Shown: positions 25,444 to 37,862, counted from the stretch's first letter. The stretch: DNA of 64,000 nt from Lateolabrax maculatus (GCA_031216445.1 CM062219.1:1117501-1181500), one strand, 5' to 3'. The notes: generated from the sequence alone by a model not told the origin. Translations and numbers: made by a program.

Positions 25444-25749
25444 ATGCGTCGGTGTCAGTGTCCTATCTGAGTTTGCGAAAGCACAAGTTGTGCTTAATTG
25501 TTTTTCTGGTTAACGGGTATTCGAGCTCTCCCTCTGCTCATTACCATCCGTTTACCTTTCACTTACAGACGGGGGGGGGGGGGGGGGGGAGGCTGCAAAA
25601 CCATCATCGCTCTCAGCCCTTTAATGGTCCCAGCAATCCGTACTGTACTTAGGTACAATTTTCAGGTACTTGTACTTTCTATGAGTATATCTAATACTCC
25701 ACTACATCTCAGATATATATTATACTATTTACTTCACTAGATTTATTCT

Positions 25750-27835
25750 ATTGCTATAGTTACTTTGATTTTACAATGAAAACCTATGATCAACTTATTA
25801 GGGTGTTTGCTGCTGAATGGACGAATCGCGTTTGAGTTTGCACGTAACCTCGTAGCAGCCAGTAATATTTCAGTATCTATGTTGGTGGCTACTGTAAATG
25901 AAACCACTTTTTTGTAACTGCATTTGCAAAATAAAACTTTCTTATGTTTTCCACTGAATTCGAAGTTTTCAGGCATGTGAGATCAAATGAAATCATTTCT
26001 GTGCAAAAACACTCTTGAGGATGGAGACATTAATGTGGATGTAACCTGAGTTGTGTGCACAAATTATTATCTTGTGTGCATAAGATAATAAATATATATT
26101 ATCTTGAAGGCTCCGTAATTTAACAGCCTGAAAGGAGCCATTTTGCATGGTGAGAACTTTCTTTTACTTTTTGCTGATAATACTGATGGATTGTGGTGTT
26201 GTATCTCTCACTTAAGTAAAGGTTCTCAGTACTTCTTTTGAGACCTTTTTTTAAGGTTGCTTCTTTCCATGAAATTAGGAACAGATAAATCTTGGTATGT
26301 GTCCTGCAAGTGCACAGAAAGCGTCAAAATCATCCAATAACCTCCAGATACTCTCTCCACTCAGACACCTCAAAGCTGGTGACGGAAATGTTGTGAGACA
26401 GGAGAAAGACGTTTGCTTCGGGAGCACGAGGAAGGTCAAAAATCCATCAACCAGGTGAAAGAGCAAAAAGCAATGTGCTGTTCTTAAAGTTCAGAGTGCA
26501 CGCCCACACGGTGTCTATCACACCAAACTGTGTTATTCCCATGTGGTACACCTACAGGAGCCTCTGACAGCCTCTGACTGACAGCCGAGGTGAGAGGCCT
26601 GCTGCAGAAGAAGAAAAGAAGAGGAGTGGTGGGTGGAGAGTTTCACAGCCAATTACATAAAGTGAAAGGGACTGCAAGTTAATTTTGTAAGTCAAGTGTC
26701 ACTAATGAGACTGATGTGAAATGATGGATTTCCACTGGAGAAACTGTGCTGGTGAGATGGAAGCATGTGAAGAGAAAAACTTTTATAAGAATTTAAATGT
26801 CACTAAAGTTCAAATCTTAGTTTTGACAGTTTAGTGTTTCTCGTTGAGTTGTGCTGTGAACCTGTCCTGTATTCCTTCACACGCTCCTGAGCATCGCAAA
26901 GGAAGTTTACGTGCACAATCTGTCTTTATTCAACAGATCACAAACTGACTGGAAAAGGAAAAACGAAATACAAAAAGAGACAAAGCTCATGTTTTTCCAC
27001 AGTCAGCTTCTTCTCCTGGAGACGAATTATTCTGGTCCTCCTTGTTACAATGATTTATTCTTCTGCTGTTCGGGGAGATTTAGGAGAAACCGGTCAGAAT
27101 TCTGTAATCTCCAAATAAGAAGATGATTTATTTCTGATGAGACAAAGAAAGGATCTTTGTGAGCAGCAAAATGTTCCTCTGGGTATATTGACACAACTAT
27201 TTCAGTCAGTTATTAAAATGGAGCCATTGTGTCAGTATCACACTTTCATTCTCTACCAGACTGTTCCAAACAGTTAAAAGGGATCGCACCCTTCAACTGA
27301 AATGCTCGTTGGATGGTCCAACAGCGTCTGAAACCCCCTGCAGACACACTTTTCAAGACACTGGATACTATTTCTGTCACTTTCCATGTGAGCAACTGAG
27401 GGACACTGTGAATGTCTTCCAGGAGAGGCTGTCTGGAAGTGTGCACAATTATCTCCAGATTGAAATGATAATTGCATCTTGCCAGTCTGGATGACAGCAA
27501 GCTTTTCACCCCACCTTCGAGGACAGACGACACGTACAAACTAGTTCTTTTTCCAGCAGCCCTTTTAGTCTGCAGCACTTCACTTCACTTCTGGTGAATT
27601 TCAGGGCTGTTTTCCAGTTTCCAGTGATGTCGTGAGGTCCAAGCTGCACTCCTGCTGGGAACACTGAAGCACTTTATTTTTTGAAGTTATTTTAAGAAAA
27701 GAAAAGTTTAAACCGTGGGGATCCACTCAGGATCAGGTCTGTCTTATCATGCAGCTAAAGACAAAGGAAGCCTCAGATCTGTTACAGGATTCAATACTCA
27801 CTCACAACAGTGTGGAATGAAAGAAAAGTCAGATT
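25750..27835. other. Intergenic, nothing recognised
   Basis: A 110-codon minus-strand open frame (27,246-27,578) and an overlapping plus-strand frame (27,309-27,494) share one stretch. Neither has splice support or a recognised domain. Confidence 0.5.
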
Positions 27836-27839
27836 TATA

Positions 27840-28600
27840 TTTCTCTAAATATTGTACTTTTTACACCCCTACATTTATCTGACAGCTTTAGTAACTTTAC
27901 AGATTCAGATTTTTACATACAAAACACATGAAAAGCTTATAAAATCTGTCATTTTGTTAGAAATGTGTTTAAACTACACAACAGTTTACATCTGAAACCA
28001 TCAGTCCATTAATCAATAAGTCGACTATTTTGCTATCGTTGAAATCATTTTCCTGTAAAATCATTTCCTGGCTGCAGCTTCTCAGATGTGAAGATTTGCT
28101 GCTTTTCCTTTGAATGATTTGAATCATGTGAATGTGTTTTAATAATGTTGAGCTTTGGACTGTTGGTTGGACACAACAAGCATTGTGAAGGTGTCACTTT
28201 GGGCTCTGGCTCATCGTGACGCCATTTCTCACTATTTTCACTATTTTTACAAAGCAAACGATCAATGGATTAATGGAGAAAATAATCAGCAGATGGATCC
28301 AGAATGAAAATAATCATCAGCTGCAGTCCGATACAAAACAGTTCAAAATGAGCTCCAACAGTAAAATCCTGCTTTTCCATGAATGATGAGGAATAATAAT
28401 CTAATGATAGAATATATAATAGTACAACAGGCACAGGGGACATTTTACTGTGGAAATACTTTAACTACATGCAACTGATTATACTCACAGACTTTTACTG
28501 CAGGAACAGTTTCACTGCAGGACTTTTACTGTAACACAGTATTTACAGGGTGTATCAGTACTTTTACTGCGGTAAAAGCTCTAAATATTTCCTCCACCGC
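27840..28600 (-). repeat. Fish interspersed repeat, long copy B
   Basis: The reverse-orientation counterpart of copy A (15,826-16,320). The segment from about 28,193 to 28,510 reappears in the same orientation at 37,219-37,536 with about three mismatches by eye, which points to fairly recent amplification. It ends in the CCTCCACCGCCGGTG-type terminus. Confidence 0.85.
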
Positions 28601-29089
28601 CGGTGAACAGATACTCGGGTGTGTGCAGGCGACATAAAGCTGCTTTGTGGGGAATTGATGTCCGTTGAGCATAAAAGGCGTTGACACAGAAAAACGAGCT
28701 GCTGCTGTGAAAGGTCCATGTTATTGTTCCCTGCTGACTCCTGCAGATCGTCTCACTGATCTGAAGTCTGTCTGTGACTAAGCTGTCCATAGGAAGTCAC
28801 TCACTGTCTCTACACGCCAAACAAATCATCTGCTGGATGTATCGACATGACATCTGGTTCAGACATTCATGTTCCCCAGAAGATGAATCCTGCTGACTGT
28901 TTTTATTTAGAACCACCATGAAAAAAGACCATCAGACAAGTCAAAAATAAGAATGATGAAGATGAAGACATCAATAATGATAATACAGCTAGTTCAATAA
29001 TTTGAAAAAGGGTCAATTGAAATATAAGTTTATATGTTTCCTTTAACTGCCGTTTTTTATCAAGTGGCCTAGCCTGGCATCGGCAGACT

Positions 29090-29340
29090 ACGTAATTTGC
29101 AAATGTGTATTAGTCTGGAACTTATCAGTTCATTTTTTATTATTTCCAAGGGACGTTATTGATGGGCGGAGATAACCAATCAGAGCAACGAAACGCCGTC
29201 CTGTCGGAAGCACGACAAACACATATTTCTTATCAACATAAAGTGCATTTGTTTGTTCTTCTTTTAGAGCAGATTTACCATCCAGTCTGTTTAATACTGC
29301 TGCAGCAGCCATCTTTGTTATTTATGATGACGCCTCAGCG
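29090..29340 (-). pseudogene. Transposon-borne fragment with RecQ-like helicase motif I
   Basis: The minus-strand 60-codon frame (29,312-29,130) includes LKEEQTNALYVDKKYVFVVL followed directly by PTG. This resembles the start of a RecQ/DEAD-like helicase core, where motif I continues as G-x-GKS. Here the homology stops right after PTG and the lysine/serine of the Walker A box are missing. Fish genomes carry dispersed elements with captured helicase fragments of this sort, and I infer a truncated copy. Confidence 0.45.
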
Positions 29341-29439
29341 GCGCTCCTCTCTGTCTGTCATCGTATTAAACTCGCCCCATATCAAATAAACGGCTGTGAC
29401 ATGTGGCCCGTTAGAGGGGCCCCAACCCCAGGTTCGAAA

Positions 29440-29640
29440 CCACTGGACTAAACTACCTACAGTAACTGTATTTAAAGTATCTCCACCTCAACCAACAACA
29501 ATGGAATCCTTTATTTACACACTGATAAAATAATGTTTTCTTCAGAATGAGTACTATACTTTAATTACTTTTACATAATAAAATGTCTATACTTTTAAAT
29601 ATTGTTACATTTCCAGGGATATTTAGTATTTTACTTTGCT
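29440..29640 (+). repeat. Fish AGTAAAAGTAC-family remnants
   Basis: Contains ACTACCTACAGTAACTGTAT, TTTAAAGTATCTCCACCTC and ATACTTTAATTACTTTTACA. The preceding phrase AGGTTCGAAACCACTGG (29,431-29,447) looks tRNA B-box-like but has no matching A box, and I treat it as part of a repeat. Confidence 0.5.
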
Positions 29641-30118
29641 GTGTTTTAGCGTATGGAAGCAAAAAGTCTTAAAACCAGGACTTTTAATCTCATTATAATG
29701 AAGATGGATTGTGTATCAACACCCAGACCTGAAGTCAAACCCAGCAGTTCCCAGATCAGCTGTGTGGTCAATGAATCCTACTGAGCAGAAGCTGACTAGG
29801 TTTGTAACCGGCACCCTCTGGTGGCAGAGACTCTACAGTCACTGTCACCTGTCAGACAGGTTTTTGATTGATTTCCTCGTGTACTAACAGAACAAACACT
29901 CATCGACCACAGATCTGAGACCATATTTATACAACTTAAATGAATGAGGGCTCCAAAGGGCTCTGAGGTTTATTAAAAGTACATCCCAGATGAACGCTGC
30001 GCACAAACAGCGGTGAAAATATTATTGGTCATAATGATTAACAGGAATAATTAAGAGTGGAGTAGTTGTGGAATTCAGAGCCAGTAAAGCACAAACAGCA
30101 GACATATATAAGCTGAGG

Positions 30119-30521
30119 ACTTTATTGGTTAAATAAAAGTTGTAAGTGGACCAAGCGTAATGTTGTACAGTACATGTGTCAATGTAAACTGCAGCTGAAT
30201 GGAAATGTTTAAGAGAAACAGTTGTGTCCCAAACCACATCTGATCCTTCTGTAAAAGGTTACAAGTAAAGCAAAGACTGATGAGGTCAGCAGGTGGATCA
30301 AGTACTGTGACAGAACAAGGCCAAGACCAATCAGACCAGGACGCACAACTTAAGACCAGGAAGTAGACGGAAACTTCCTGGAGACTGAAGAATGAGAGCG
30401 TCGCCGTCTGATGTTTCTTCACCTCGTTCTGAAGATAAGAGGAATATTTCAAAGAGAAGCTGACGCCGTGCGGACGCACAGCGACGTAAAACACGTCTAC
30501 AACAACAGGGGTATGTGGAGG
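30119..30521 (-). other. cox5b: 3' UTR of cox5b copy 1
   Basis: On the minus strand the sequence after the stop runs to an AATAAA signal at 30,126-30,121. With exon 4 it matches 34,287-34,689 at a constant offset of 4168 bp, without indels. I saw one mismatch over the full 534-bp block. Confidence 0.8.
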
Positions 30522-33453
30522 TTAGTGGGGGAGCTCATGAGCCACCAGTTTGTAGTGGGAACCACAGGACGGGCAGCGCTGGGCCTCGCCCTGATGGAGC
30601 CAGAACCAGACCACGGCCGTGTTGTCTTCTTCGCCTGCAGACAGGAAACAAGAGGAGCTTTACGTTTCTACCGGCCATTACACTTTGTTTTTCTGCCACT
30701 TCTGCAGTCTATGCAGAACACTGAGTCAGTGTTACCAGGCAGTAGAAATATGGAATATATCATAATCTTAACCCTGCTCTTAATTGAAGATTGTCTTTTT
30801 TTATTTTTATGTGACCAGTGAGCTGACATTTTTTTACCTGCACAGCCATCATTTAGCACGTATTTGGCAGGTGCTACTTTCACTCACGGATGTTTCTTTC
30901 CTCTTTTTGTGCTGCTCATTATCAGAAGAGGGGAAATGAACCAGACGGCCATTTACCAAACCAACCAGTTAGTCACCATCACAGAAATATATTCTCTCGT
31001 AAAACTGAAATAATACTGTTTGAAAAATGCTCCGATAAATAATGAAAGTCACCGCTCAGTGTTACCCCTCGAGGCCGCTGGTGGATAAAACACCTACTAC
31101 TCCTGCTGTTGTCACCACCTCAGGTTACACAAGGTGTTTTCCCTCCGGCCTCAGAGCAGGAACCAAGAATCAACTTCACTTGAGGTGACATTTACGCCTT
31201 ATCAAAAGTTTTCTTACAGCATGTTTCGGTTTTACAAGAGAAAAGACAATGCTGGTTTGGTAAATGTACATCGAGTTAACTTCCACACTTCTGATAAAGA
31301 GCAGCACACAGACGCTTCTCTATGGGAACCATCCGGGACCCTAACAAGGCTGAGGCTGAGGCTGATATAAAGTTACCCTGGATAAATCCGAACATTCATG
31401 TCAGGGTGACTTGTTCTCACCAGTTTTCATATGTAAACGTTTTACACCATTTAGGCTGGATGGTAAAAATGTACAAATAAACCCCTTCCAACATCCTGTA
31501 AAGACATATCACACAGTGTCTTGGGGCATTAGGAGAAATAAAGAGCAGACTCTCAACTCTGGTCAGAAAAAGACACTTCTACTAAGGAAAGATTGCTGTC
31601 ACCTCAGACCAAATCCAAGTTATAAGCTGCTGGTGGATGGATTCAATTCAACCTCTCTAATAAACTTAGGACTTACAGACACATCCAACAATCCTCTTGT
31701 TGGTGATGGAGGGAACAAGGTGGGGGTCGGTCTTGGAACCAGCGTACTCCTTTGGCTTCATCATGCTGTAGGGATCCTGAAGAGGAAGGGAGGATTACAT
31801 CGGGTTAGTGACACAAGGATGAAGTATGGTGGTAGAAAAAGGTGTAAGAAGCCTATAGAAGCCTGAGGCCATATGCGGTACTCACAACACTGCCATACTC
31901 TAGTACCAAACACCTCTACCTTCATGTCACTATTACGCAAATTAGATGGGGTACCATCAGATTGATACAGCCCCGTTCTCTCACCAGGAGGCATAAATCT
32001 AATTAATAAAATCTGAGATAAGTGTTCATTTCCCAGGTCGTCCCCCAACACGTCTGCCGGCTCAGATAACAGACTTACCGGTAACAGAATAACGATTTAC
32101 CGGCTGTGGACATTTCTTATCTCCTAAAAGACTAAGTACTCCAAACTGGAACAGCTTCTGTAAAGTCTCTCAGCTGGAGGACGGAGGCGCAGGAGACTCA
32201 GATCAATACGCTGATTCCACAGGCTATGATGTTGATGTCCATACATCCAATTTCTGCAGCTTATCCAGGTCGTGGTGTGATCAACGTGTTTATTGATCCA
32301 GTCTACACGCTGCGAACTTTATCATTGAATGAGATCAAGTGTATACAGTTGAAGTCAAACACTTTTGCTGACTGTTTTGTCAGGTGCGATAAGGCAGAAA
32401 ACCCCAATAACTCATCACCTCATGAATAATTTACCACTGACCTCATTTTGGAGTAGTTTTAACAACTAACACAGACGTGTAAAACAGGTTTTCTGAATGT
32501 ATTATTTGCATCATTGCTGACTTAATGACAGAGCACAGATGTATGATCTTACCGTTCCCTCCTTCATGGCCTTCATGATGGCCTTCTCCAGTCCCGTGGC
32601 CTGCTCCTCATCAGTCGGGATCCCTGCCAACATAACACGTTCAAAACATGTCTGATGAAAAGGGGCAAAGGCAACGAATGAGGGGTCATACTGAGCAGCA
32701 ACCTTCCTTTAACACTAACTAGGACGGTAATGACAGATTAATACAAGGTGACATCTTCAGATGTGTTTTATCTGTCTGACCAACAGTCCAAAACCCAAAG
32801 ATATCCAGTTTATAATTATAATGATAGAAAACTGAGAAAAGCAGCAAACCTGCACATTGTTATCACTTATTATCTGGCTGCAGCTTCTCCAAAGTTAACC
32901 TTTTCAGCTCTAATAGACAAAATGAACAGTTGATATTATTAATGAATTGGATATTGCGACTGACATCTCTAGAGATAATATATTTCTGGTTAAACAGTGT
33001 AGCTGGTGCGCAGTCAGCTCCCGATGATGATAAATACTTCAGGCCTGAAACCTGACAGCAGCTCGGTGTTTGGATCAGAGCAGGTGAGCGAACACGAAGG
33101 TTTTACAAAAATATACTTTTTCCAGCACTGAACACCATTCAAGAGAAACAGAGAAAGACCTGAACGACATTTATTTGTAGCCAAATTTGACTTTAAATGA
33201 AAGAACTGAAAATCCCGTTTGACCTCTCGCAGCGTCAATGCTAACGCTGCTAATGCTAACCGGCTTCCGCCTGGGCTCGACGAGGCCAACCGGCTTCTTT
33301 TTAAAATCATATTTCACATTTCAGACTTCACAGCTCGGTGTCGGTTTGGTCCTCACCTCCCGCCGCCATGCCGCGGGTCAGGGCAGGGACCGGGGCCGCC
33401 CGGCAGGTGGTGGCGGCTCTCACAGCCGAGCGGAGCAGTAACCTTGCAGCCAT
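30522..33453 (-). CDS. cox5b: Cytochrome c oxidase subunit 5B, mitochondrial, copy 1
   Basis: Nuclear-encoded zinc-binding subunit of respiratory complex IV, located on the matrix side of the inner mitochondrial membrane. Four coding exons join in frame: 33,453-33,357, 32,623-32,553, 31,776-31,677 and 30,634-30,522, giving 381 bases and 126 residues (human COX5B has 129). All junctions are GT-AG. Residues 1-31 form an arginine/alanine-rich, acid-free presequence typical of mitochondrial targeting. The mature part begins GIPTDEEQATGLEK. The four zinc ligands are intact as C-x-C (88, 90) and C-x2-C (110, 113), in GCVC and QRCPSCGSHYKL. It lies head-to-tail with a second copy and upstream of nothing recognisable. 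Identity to the family is unmistakable. Which teleost paralogue name applies cannot be decided here. Confidence 0.95.
32225..32280 (+). repeat. Fragment of a widespread fish repeat, in cox5b intron
   Basis: CATACATCCAATTTCTGCAG then CTTATCCAGGTCGTGG is a diverged form of the CCATCCATCTTCTGCC...CTTATC element seen better at 41,438-41,600. Confidence 0.5.
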
Positions 33454-34286
33454 TTCTCCTTCTTTGCTGTCACAATCTGGTCGCACGCTGATGACGTTGC
33501 AGGTTTATTGCAGTGTCGCTGGATTTGAACGTCGTACTGGCATTAAAATATACTAAGTACTAATTATGCATTACTGGATTATAATTATTGATCATTAATG
33601 TGTTCATCATTGATGAACAGTTAACATCAGTCATTCACTGTCATGTGATGATATATTTTACAGTTTAAAAACCCCACTGTGCTTTAATATGCACGCTGTT
33701 TATAGACAGGTATACATGTATATACTGAACATAACCACCCACTTCATTTATATAAAGTAATCTATTACATGAATCAAGCAATATTTATTGCTTTGCAGTA
33801 TTTGTATTTGTTTACAACATGCAGAAACACTTCACTTGAATACAGACATTTTATGTTGGAAACTACTGGACTAAACTACCTACTTTTGTTGGTCATTGTT
33901 GCTTTTTATATATAATTTATATATACATACACACATATGTACAGTATAGATTTTTACTGTGTGTAACTTAAAACTGGAGTCAAATTCCTTCTACATATTT
34001 GGCCAATAAAGCTGATTCTGGTTTATATGAATTAGTAGGTGTTCCATTAAAGTGGCAATTTACTGCTGAAGCCTCCATAAATTAGCACAACTACTACATA
34101 AAATGTATTCCCATTCTTTGTGTTTTCAGTCTCCCTCATAGAGCTGGATCTCCTCCCGTGTTACAGGTAGATTTAAATCACACCAAACCCAATTAAAAAC
34201 AGGTTAACATGGCAGAATAATGATCCTCAAATGTTAGAAGAAGGGAAAAAAATGTCCAAAGAGGGAAAAAACATCAGAGTTCAGAA
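33454..34286. other. Spacer between the two cox5b copies
   Basis: About 830 bp, AT-rich. It should hold the promoter/5' UTR of copy 1. The phrase GGCCAATAAAGCTGATTCTG at 34,001-34,020 is the 3'-end signature of a common fish LINE-type element, so a retroelement tail lies between the copies. Confidence 0.6.
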
Positions 34287-34689
34287 ACTTTATTGGTTAA
34301 ATAAAAGTTGTAAGTGGACCAAGCGTAATGTTGTACAGTACATGTGTCAATGTAAACTGCAGCTAAATGGAAATGTTTAAGAGAAACAGTTGTGTCCCAA
34401 ACCACATCTGATCCTTCTGTAAAAGGTTACAAGTAAAGCAAAGACTGATGAGGTCAGCAGGTGGATCAAGTACTGTGACAGAACAAGGCCAAGACCAATC
34501 AGACCAGGACGCACAACTTAAGACCAGGAAGTAGACGGAAACTTCCTGGAGACTGAAGAATGAGAGCGTCGCCGTCTGATGTTTCTTCACCTCGTTCTGA
34601 AGATAAGAGGAATATTTCAAAGAGAAGCTGACGCCGTGCGGACGCACAGCGACGTAAAACACGTCTACAACAACAGGGGTATGTGGAGG
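34287..34689 (-). other. cox5b: 3' UTR of cox5b copy 2
   Basis: AATAAA lies at 34,294-34,289 on the minus strand. The block is collinear and nearly identical with the 3' UTR of copy 1 (offset 4168 bp). Confidence 0.8.
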
Positions 34690-36995
34690 TTAGTGGGGGA
34701 GCTCATGAGCCACCAGTTTGTAGTGGGAACCACAGGACGGGCAGCGCTGGGCCTCGCCCTGATGGAGCCAGAACCAGACCACGGCCGTGTTGTCTTCTTC
34801 GCCTGCAGACAGGAAACAAGGAGCTGTTTAGAACCAGCTGTCAGTAATAAATAAAGCAGTAAATTAAAGGTGCCATTTCTTTTTCAACAAAGTTGGAGGA
34901 TTCAAAAATCACAAGTAATCGACTATAGGAGCTTTAATGAGCCGAGCGCAGGATCATTTTATCTGTGGCTCACAGTTATTGTAGCTTCTTGAATAAAAAC
35001 TTCAAATCGTATATTCACATATACAGAAAATCTTTCCTGTGATTTAAAGGGTCAGTTCACCCCAGATTATTCTTAGTAGACTAACAGGTCAGAGTTCCTT
35101 GTAAGCAGCACATCAGGCTCATCTGTTGCCTGACGCCTCTGATCTGACCAGGTGTTTAGGCTGTTTAACAGATAACTCACAGACACATCCCACAATCCTC
35201 TTGTTGGTGATGGAGGGGACGAGGTGGGGGTCGGCCTTGGAGCCAGCGTACTCTTTTGGCTTCATCATGCTGTAGGGATCCTGAGGAGAGGAGGATTACT
35301 GATCTTCTGTACAAGAACATCACTGAAGAATCTAACACTCATTAAATGTGTGATTTATTCATAAATCTACAAAGAAACTACTTAAGTTTTCACATCTATC
35401 ATCCAACCAATCAGTTAACAAGCAGGTGACCGGTCAGAAATCAATACTTCGTCATCTTTATTCTATCATTCAAATTCGAATAATTATGACTAATGCTAAT
35501 TATCAGAGATATTCAGCGGTGGAGACTAACAAAAAACATTTACTCAAGTAATGTACTGAAGTAATTTTAGGTACCTTACTGGAGTTTTTCCATTTTATTC
35601 TTTTATTTTACTTTATACTTCTATTGCTCTACGTCTATATTGTTAAATTTATGTTGATGTTTAAGAGTTTCAGCCCTCTGTTCAGACTAAAACTGCTCTT
35701 TTCTCCAGAGTGGAAACACTCACAGCAAGCATGTATTCATACAGTATACATTATAACGTGATCTTTGATGGTAAGAGAGTCGTCTTACCGTTCCCTCCTT
35801 CATGGCCTTCATGATGACCTTCTCCAGTCCTGTGGCCTGCTCTTCATCGGTGGGGATCCCTGACGAAGGATGAAAACACGACGTTAGCTGTGAATAAACT
35901 CAAAGTGTCTCCACAAAACAAATACACAACTTGCAAAGCTGTCAAAGTAGGTACAGCAGTATTACTTTATCTAATAAATAGGGCAATACTTGTATATTTT
36001 TATCTTTCAACTTTCAGTTTAACAAACTCTCCTGTTTTACACAAGAGTTTTTTTTTTATTATTGTAATGCATGACAACATACTCAACTTGATTTTTCGGT
36101 CCTTAATTTCTGAATACTTTCTAAATAATTTCCTTGTGAAATTTCCAGGAGAGAACTTTATAACTTTGTACTAATTATATGAAAAACATGAATTTCTTTC
36201 AAAGAAAAGCAATTTAAACCAAACTAAATATCTTTTCATTATTCAGTGATTATTGGAAACCTTTTCATATGTGTTGAATTGAATGTTTGACTGTGGACAA
36301 ATTGTACAGTTCCCCATATTCAGCTGACTAGAAGACTAACTTTCCAACAATAAACTGAAATGAATTAAGTGGAAGTGTACAAATTAAACATTGTCTTTAT
36401 TTTACCAACAACTAGTACCAAATTACAGAACAATTACTCATTCTTTTAGAGAAACTAGGAATTTAGGAATTAAGTCTTATCAAATATGTGTATTAATACC
36501 ATTTCGGCCATATCGCCCCGTCCCACCAGCACAGTAAAGATGAGTAAACCTGATCTTAATGGAAACTTCACTACCGCAACTGTATTCATTACAAACTCAC
36601 ACAACACGGACACACAACAGAGAGTAATAAGAGATTAGTTTTAAATATAAGAAGGTCCACTGTGTTTTAAACGTGGACCGAATTGAAGTTTTAGCCTCAT
36701 TCTATTATAGAAAATGTCCTGTCCTGTTTTACAAGCTACACGCTTTAAACGATACACGGTTTCCAATTAAATATCCAGATTTTTAAACGGAGTTTGGCCT
36801 GAGTTTCTGTCAGGAGGTCTGCCGCGGGTAAAAACCCTTTTACATCATATTTCATCGGTCTTTGACTGTTCACAGGTCGGTGTCGGTTTGGTCCTCACCT
36901 CCCGCCGCCATGCCGCGGGTCAGGGCAGGGACCGGGGCCGCCCGGCAGCTGGTGGCGGCTCTCACAGCCGAGCGGAGCAGTAACCTTGCAGCCAT
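34690..36995 (-). CDS. cox5b: Cytochrome c oxidase subunit 5B, mitochondrial, copy 2
   Basis: Tandem copy of the complex IV subunit with the same four-exon structure: 36,995-36,899, 35,859-35,789, 35,280-35,181 and 34,802-34,690, again 381 bases and 126 residues with identical phases. The presequence and the four zinc-ligand cysteines (88, 90, 110, 113) are intact, so nothing marks it as a pseudogene. It differs from copy 1 at three residues by my reading: T16S in the presequence, A47V and T72A in the mature part. Most other exon differences are synonymous. Retention of all introns shows duplication at DNA level, not retroposition. The gene ends about 4.2 kb upstream of the end of copy 1 and begins just downstream of dbnl. 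Confidence 0.95.
35515..35625 (+). repeat. Fish AGTAAAAGTAC-family fragment in cox5b copy 2 intron
   Basis: Contains CATTTACTCAAGTAATGTAC and TACTTCTATTGC-type words of the family, inside intron 2 (35,281-35,788). Confidence 0.6.
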
Positions 36996-37199
36996 TTCTC
37001 CTTCTTTGCCGTTAAGTCACTAGTCGCGGAGTTATGACGTAGGAAGGGGACCAATTCGTCACCTGGTTTTGACGTAATCGCCTCGTCCAATTAGTTTAGT
37101 TTTGTTCACAGATAATTTAATTAAAAACGGTTCATTAAATCCGCATTAATTATTAGTATTATAGTTATGCTTTTATTTTTAATAATTTGAATATGTTTT

Positions 37200-37620
37200 T
37201 AATAGTGTTGAGTTGAAGGTGTCACTTTGGGCTCTGGCTCATTGTGACGCCATTTCTCACTATTTTCACTATTTTTACAAAGCAATCGATCAATGGATTA
37301 ATGGAGAAAATAATCAGCAGATGGATCCAGAATGAAAATAATCATCAGCTGCAGTCAGATACAAAACAGTTCAAAATGAGCTCCAACAGTAAAATCCTGC
37401 TTTTCCATGAATGATGAGGAATAATAATCTAATGATAGAATATATAATAGTACAACAGGCACAGGGGACATTTTACTGTGGAAATACTTTAACTACATGC
37501 AACTGATTATACTCACAGACTTTTACTGTTGTAACATTTTTAATACAGGACTTTTATTGTATTTACAGTGTGTATAAGTGCTTTTACCTAAGTAAAGGAT
37601 CTGAATACTTCCTTCACCAC
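37200..37620 (-). repeat. Fish interspersed repeat, long copy C
   Basis: Same orientation as copy B at 28,190-28,600 and nearly identical to it over about 310 bp. It occupies most of the gap between cox5b copy 2 and the 3' end of dbnl. Confidence 0.85.
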
Positions 37621-37674
37621 TGATAAATTACTAATTATTTGATATTTGTATCAAGTGATTATGTTTTATTAAAC

Positions 37675-37862
37675 ACATACACCACTAGACTTGAAGAATG
37701 ACTGTGTGTATTTATTGTGATTTTGACAACAACCAATAATCCAGTGATGTTAAACAACGGCTCTTGAATATGACAAAACAAAACAAGTTGATGTGAGCAA
37801 AACATTAAGTTATTTTAATCCACTTCCTCTGCAGGTTTTGAACCTGAAGAGGCTGATGGAAG
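37675..37862 (-). other. dbnl: 3' UTR of dbnl
   Basis: After the stop codon at 37,865-37,863 the minus strand reaches AATAAA at 37,716-37,711 and a second one at 37,680-37,675. These are the likely polyadenylation signals, leaving a short 3' UTR. Confidence 0.6.

Noticed and set aside
29431..29447. tRNA B-box-like AGGTTCGAAACCACTGG
   Set aside because: No A box, acceptor stem or cloverleaf could be drawn; similar phrases occur in fish repeats.
30411..30821. 136-codon plus-strand frame, also seen at 34,579-34,854
   Set aside because: Antisense of cox5b exon 4 and 3' UTR. It repeats only because the gene is duplicated.
31411..31866. 151-codon plus-strand frame
   Set aside because: It lies antisense over cox5b copy 1 exon 3 and flanking introns; the minus strand explains the conservation.
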